Positions 35,308 to 35,475 of a stretch of 35,475 nt of DNA are shown here, in pieces. The notes under the pieces are model-generated. The model saw only the letters and a list, made by a program, of their open reading frames with translations. It did not search any database and was not told the DNA's origin. The translations under genes and the position numbers were made by a program. Origin of the DNA: Caulobacterales bacterium (GTDB lineage Bacteria; Pseudomonadota; Alphaproteobacteria; Caulobacterales; Caulobacteraceae); assembly GCA_017307205.1 (NCBI GenBank), contig JAFKGN010000172.1, positions 1 to 35,475 on the forward strand. Reading direction: 5' to 3'. Position 1 is the first letter of the stretch, and each line of letters begins with the position of its first letter.

Positions 35308-35475
35308 TCATATAGCGCCGGATGAGGCTTCTTTAACCCGCGCCACCACCACGAGGTTCACCTGCGTCGCCCCGGCGGCCAGCAAGGCCCGCGCGCAGCC
35401 CTCCGCCGTGGCGCCGGTGGTCAGAACATCATCGACCAGCAGGATGCGCTTGCCCGCCACCGCCTTGGCCCGCGC
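35308..35475 (-). CDS. ComF-family phosphoribosyltransferase-like protein, C-terminal fragment
   Basis: The last 55 codons of a gene cut by the window end. [20 protein letters not shown] is the phosphoribosyl-diphosphate-binding motif of the ComF/GntX family, linked to DNA uptake or of unknown role. The stop is TGA at 35310-35308, after EASSGAI. The gene before it lies outside. The short 3' extension after VVVARVK is ordinary. No other frame gives a family match. Confidence 0.85.
   Translation of the reverse strand, partial: ARAKAVAGKRILLVDDVLTTGATAEGCARALLAAGATQVNLVVVARVKEASSGAI

Overview
The window looks like chromosomal DNA from a GC-rich alphaproteobacterium, most likely of the Caulobacterales (Caulobacter/Phenylobacterium type). 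The clues are the very GC-rich third codon positions, the gene content (UPF0260, DUF1178, an ELM1-family protein, pseudaminate-type sugar genes, Uup), GANTC (CcrM-type) sites in several intergenic spaces, and two promoters whose -10 element lies only 7 nt from the ATG, as in leaderless Caulobacter genes. There is no sign of phage, insertion sequence, CRISPR array, tRNA or rRNA. The organism call is inference.

Layout. (a) 1-6610, minus strand: an HtrA/DegP protease, an OmpR-type regulator, a sensor kinase and glnE (cut by the window start), with a strong hairpin terminator between the protease and the regulator. (b) 6828-8174: a helical protein I do not recognise. (c) 8265-10676, minus: a PepSY protein, a PhoP-like regulator and a PhoQ-like kinase, with a tandem operator in front. 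(d) 10780-12981: an HxlR regulator divergent from a short-chain dehydrogenase, then a DnaJ-like protein. (e) 13059-17506: a UPF0260 protein divergent from a class A penicillin-binding protein followed by the ABC-F ATPase Uup. (f) 17507-18021: a 515-bp gap with no convincing gene but a chain of stable RNA hairpins ending in a plus-strand terminator, which is a candidate uncharacterised structured RNA. (g) 18022-22675: a small membrane protein, then an overlapping plus-strand operon (orphan substrate-binding lipoprotein, ELM1-family protein, SpsF-type cytidylyltransferase, PseH-type acetyltransferase) facing pseG. (h) 22787-28442: trxB, an RDD membrane protein, a sorbosone-dehydrogenase-like lipoprotein, a CitMHS transporter and lysC. 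(i) 28553-31826: ubiG, a formylglycine-generating enzyme and a Tat-type sulfatase. (j) 31863-33631: small unknown genes around an AT-rich space, and a glycine-zipper lipoprotein. (k) 33705-35475, minus: the end of a ComF-family gene, grxC, a nitrilase-family amidase and a DUF1178 protein.

How the genes work together. Two separate two-component systems sit with envelope proteins (HtrA protease; PepSY protein), which suggests envelope sensing; the first is translationally coupled to glnE, the modifier of glutamine synthetase. The SpsF, PseH and PseG genes cover the middle and late steps of CMP-pseudaminate-type sugar synthesis, and the ELM1-family gene beside them may act on that sugar. The formylglycine enzyme would activate the sulfatase encoded next to it before Tat export. 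The glutaredoxin and nitrilase-type amidase are both glutathione-related. The most unusual element is the structured RNA region at about 17,640-18,018.
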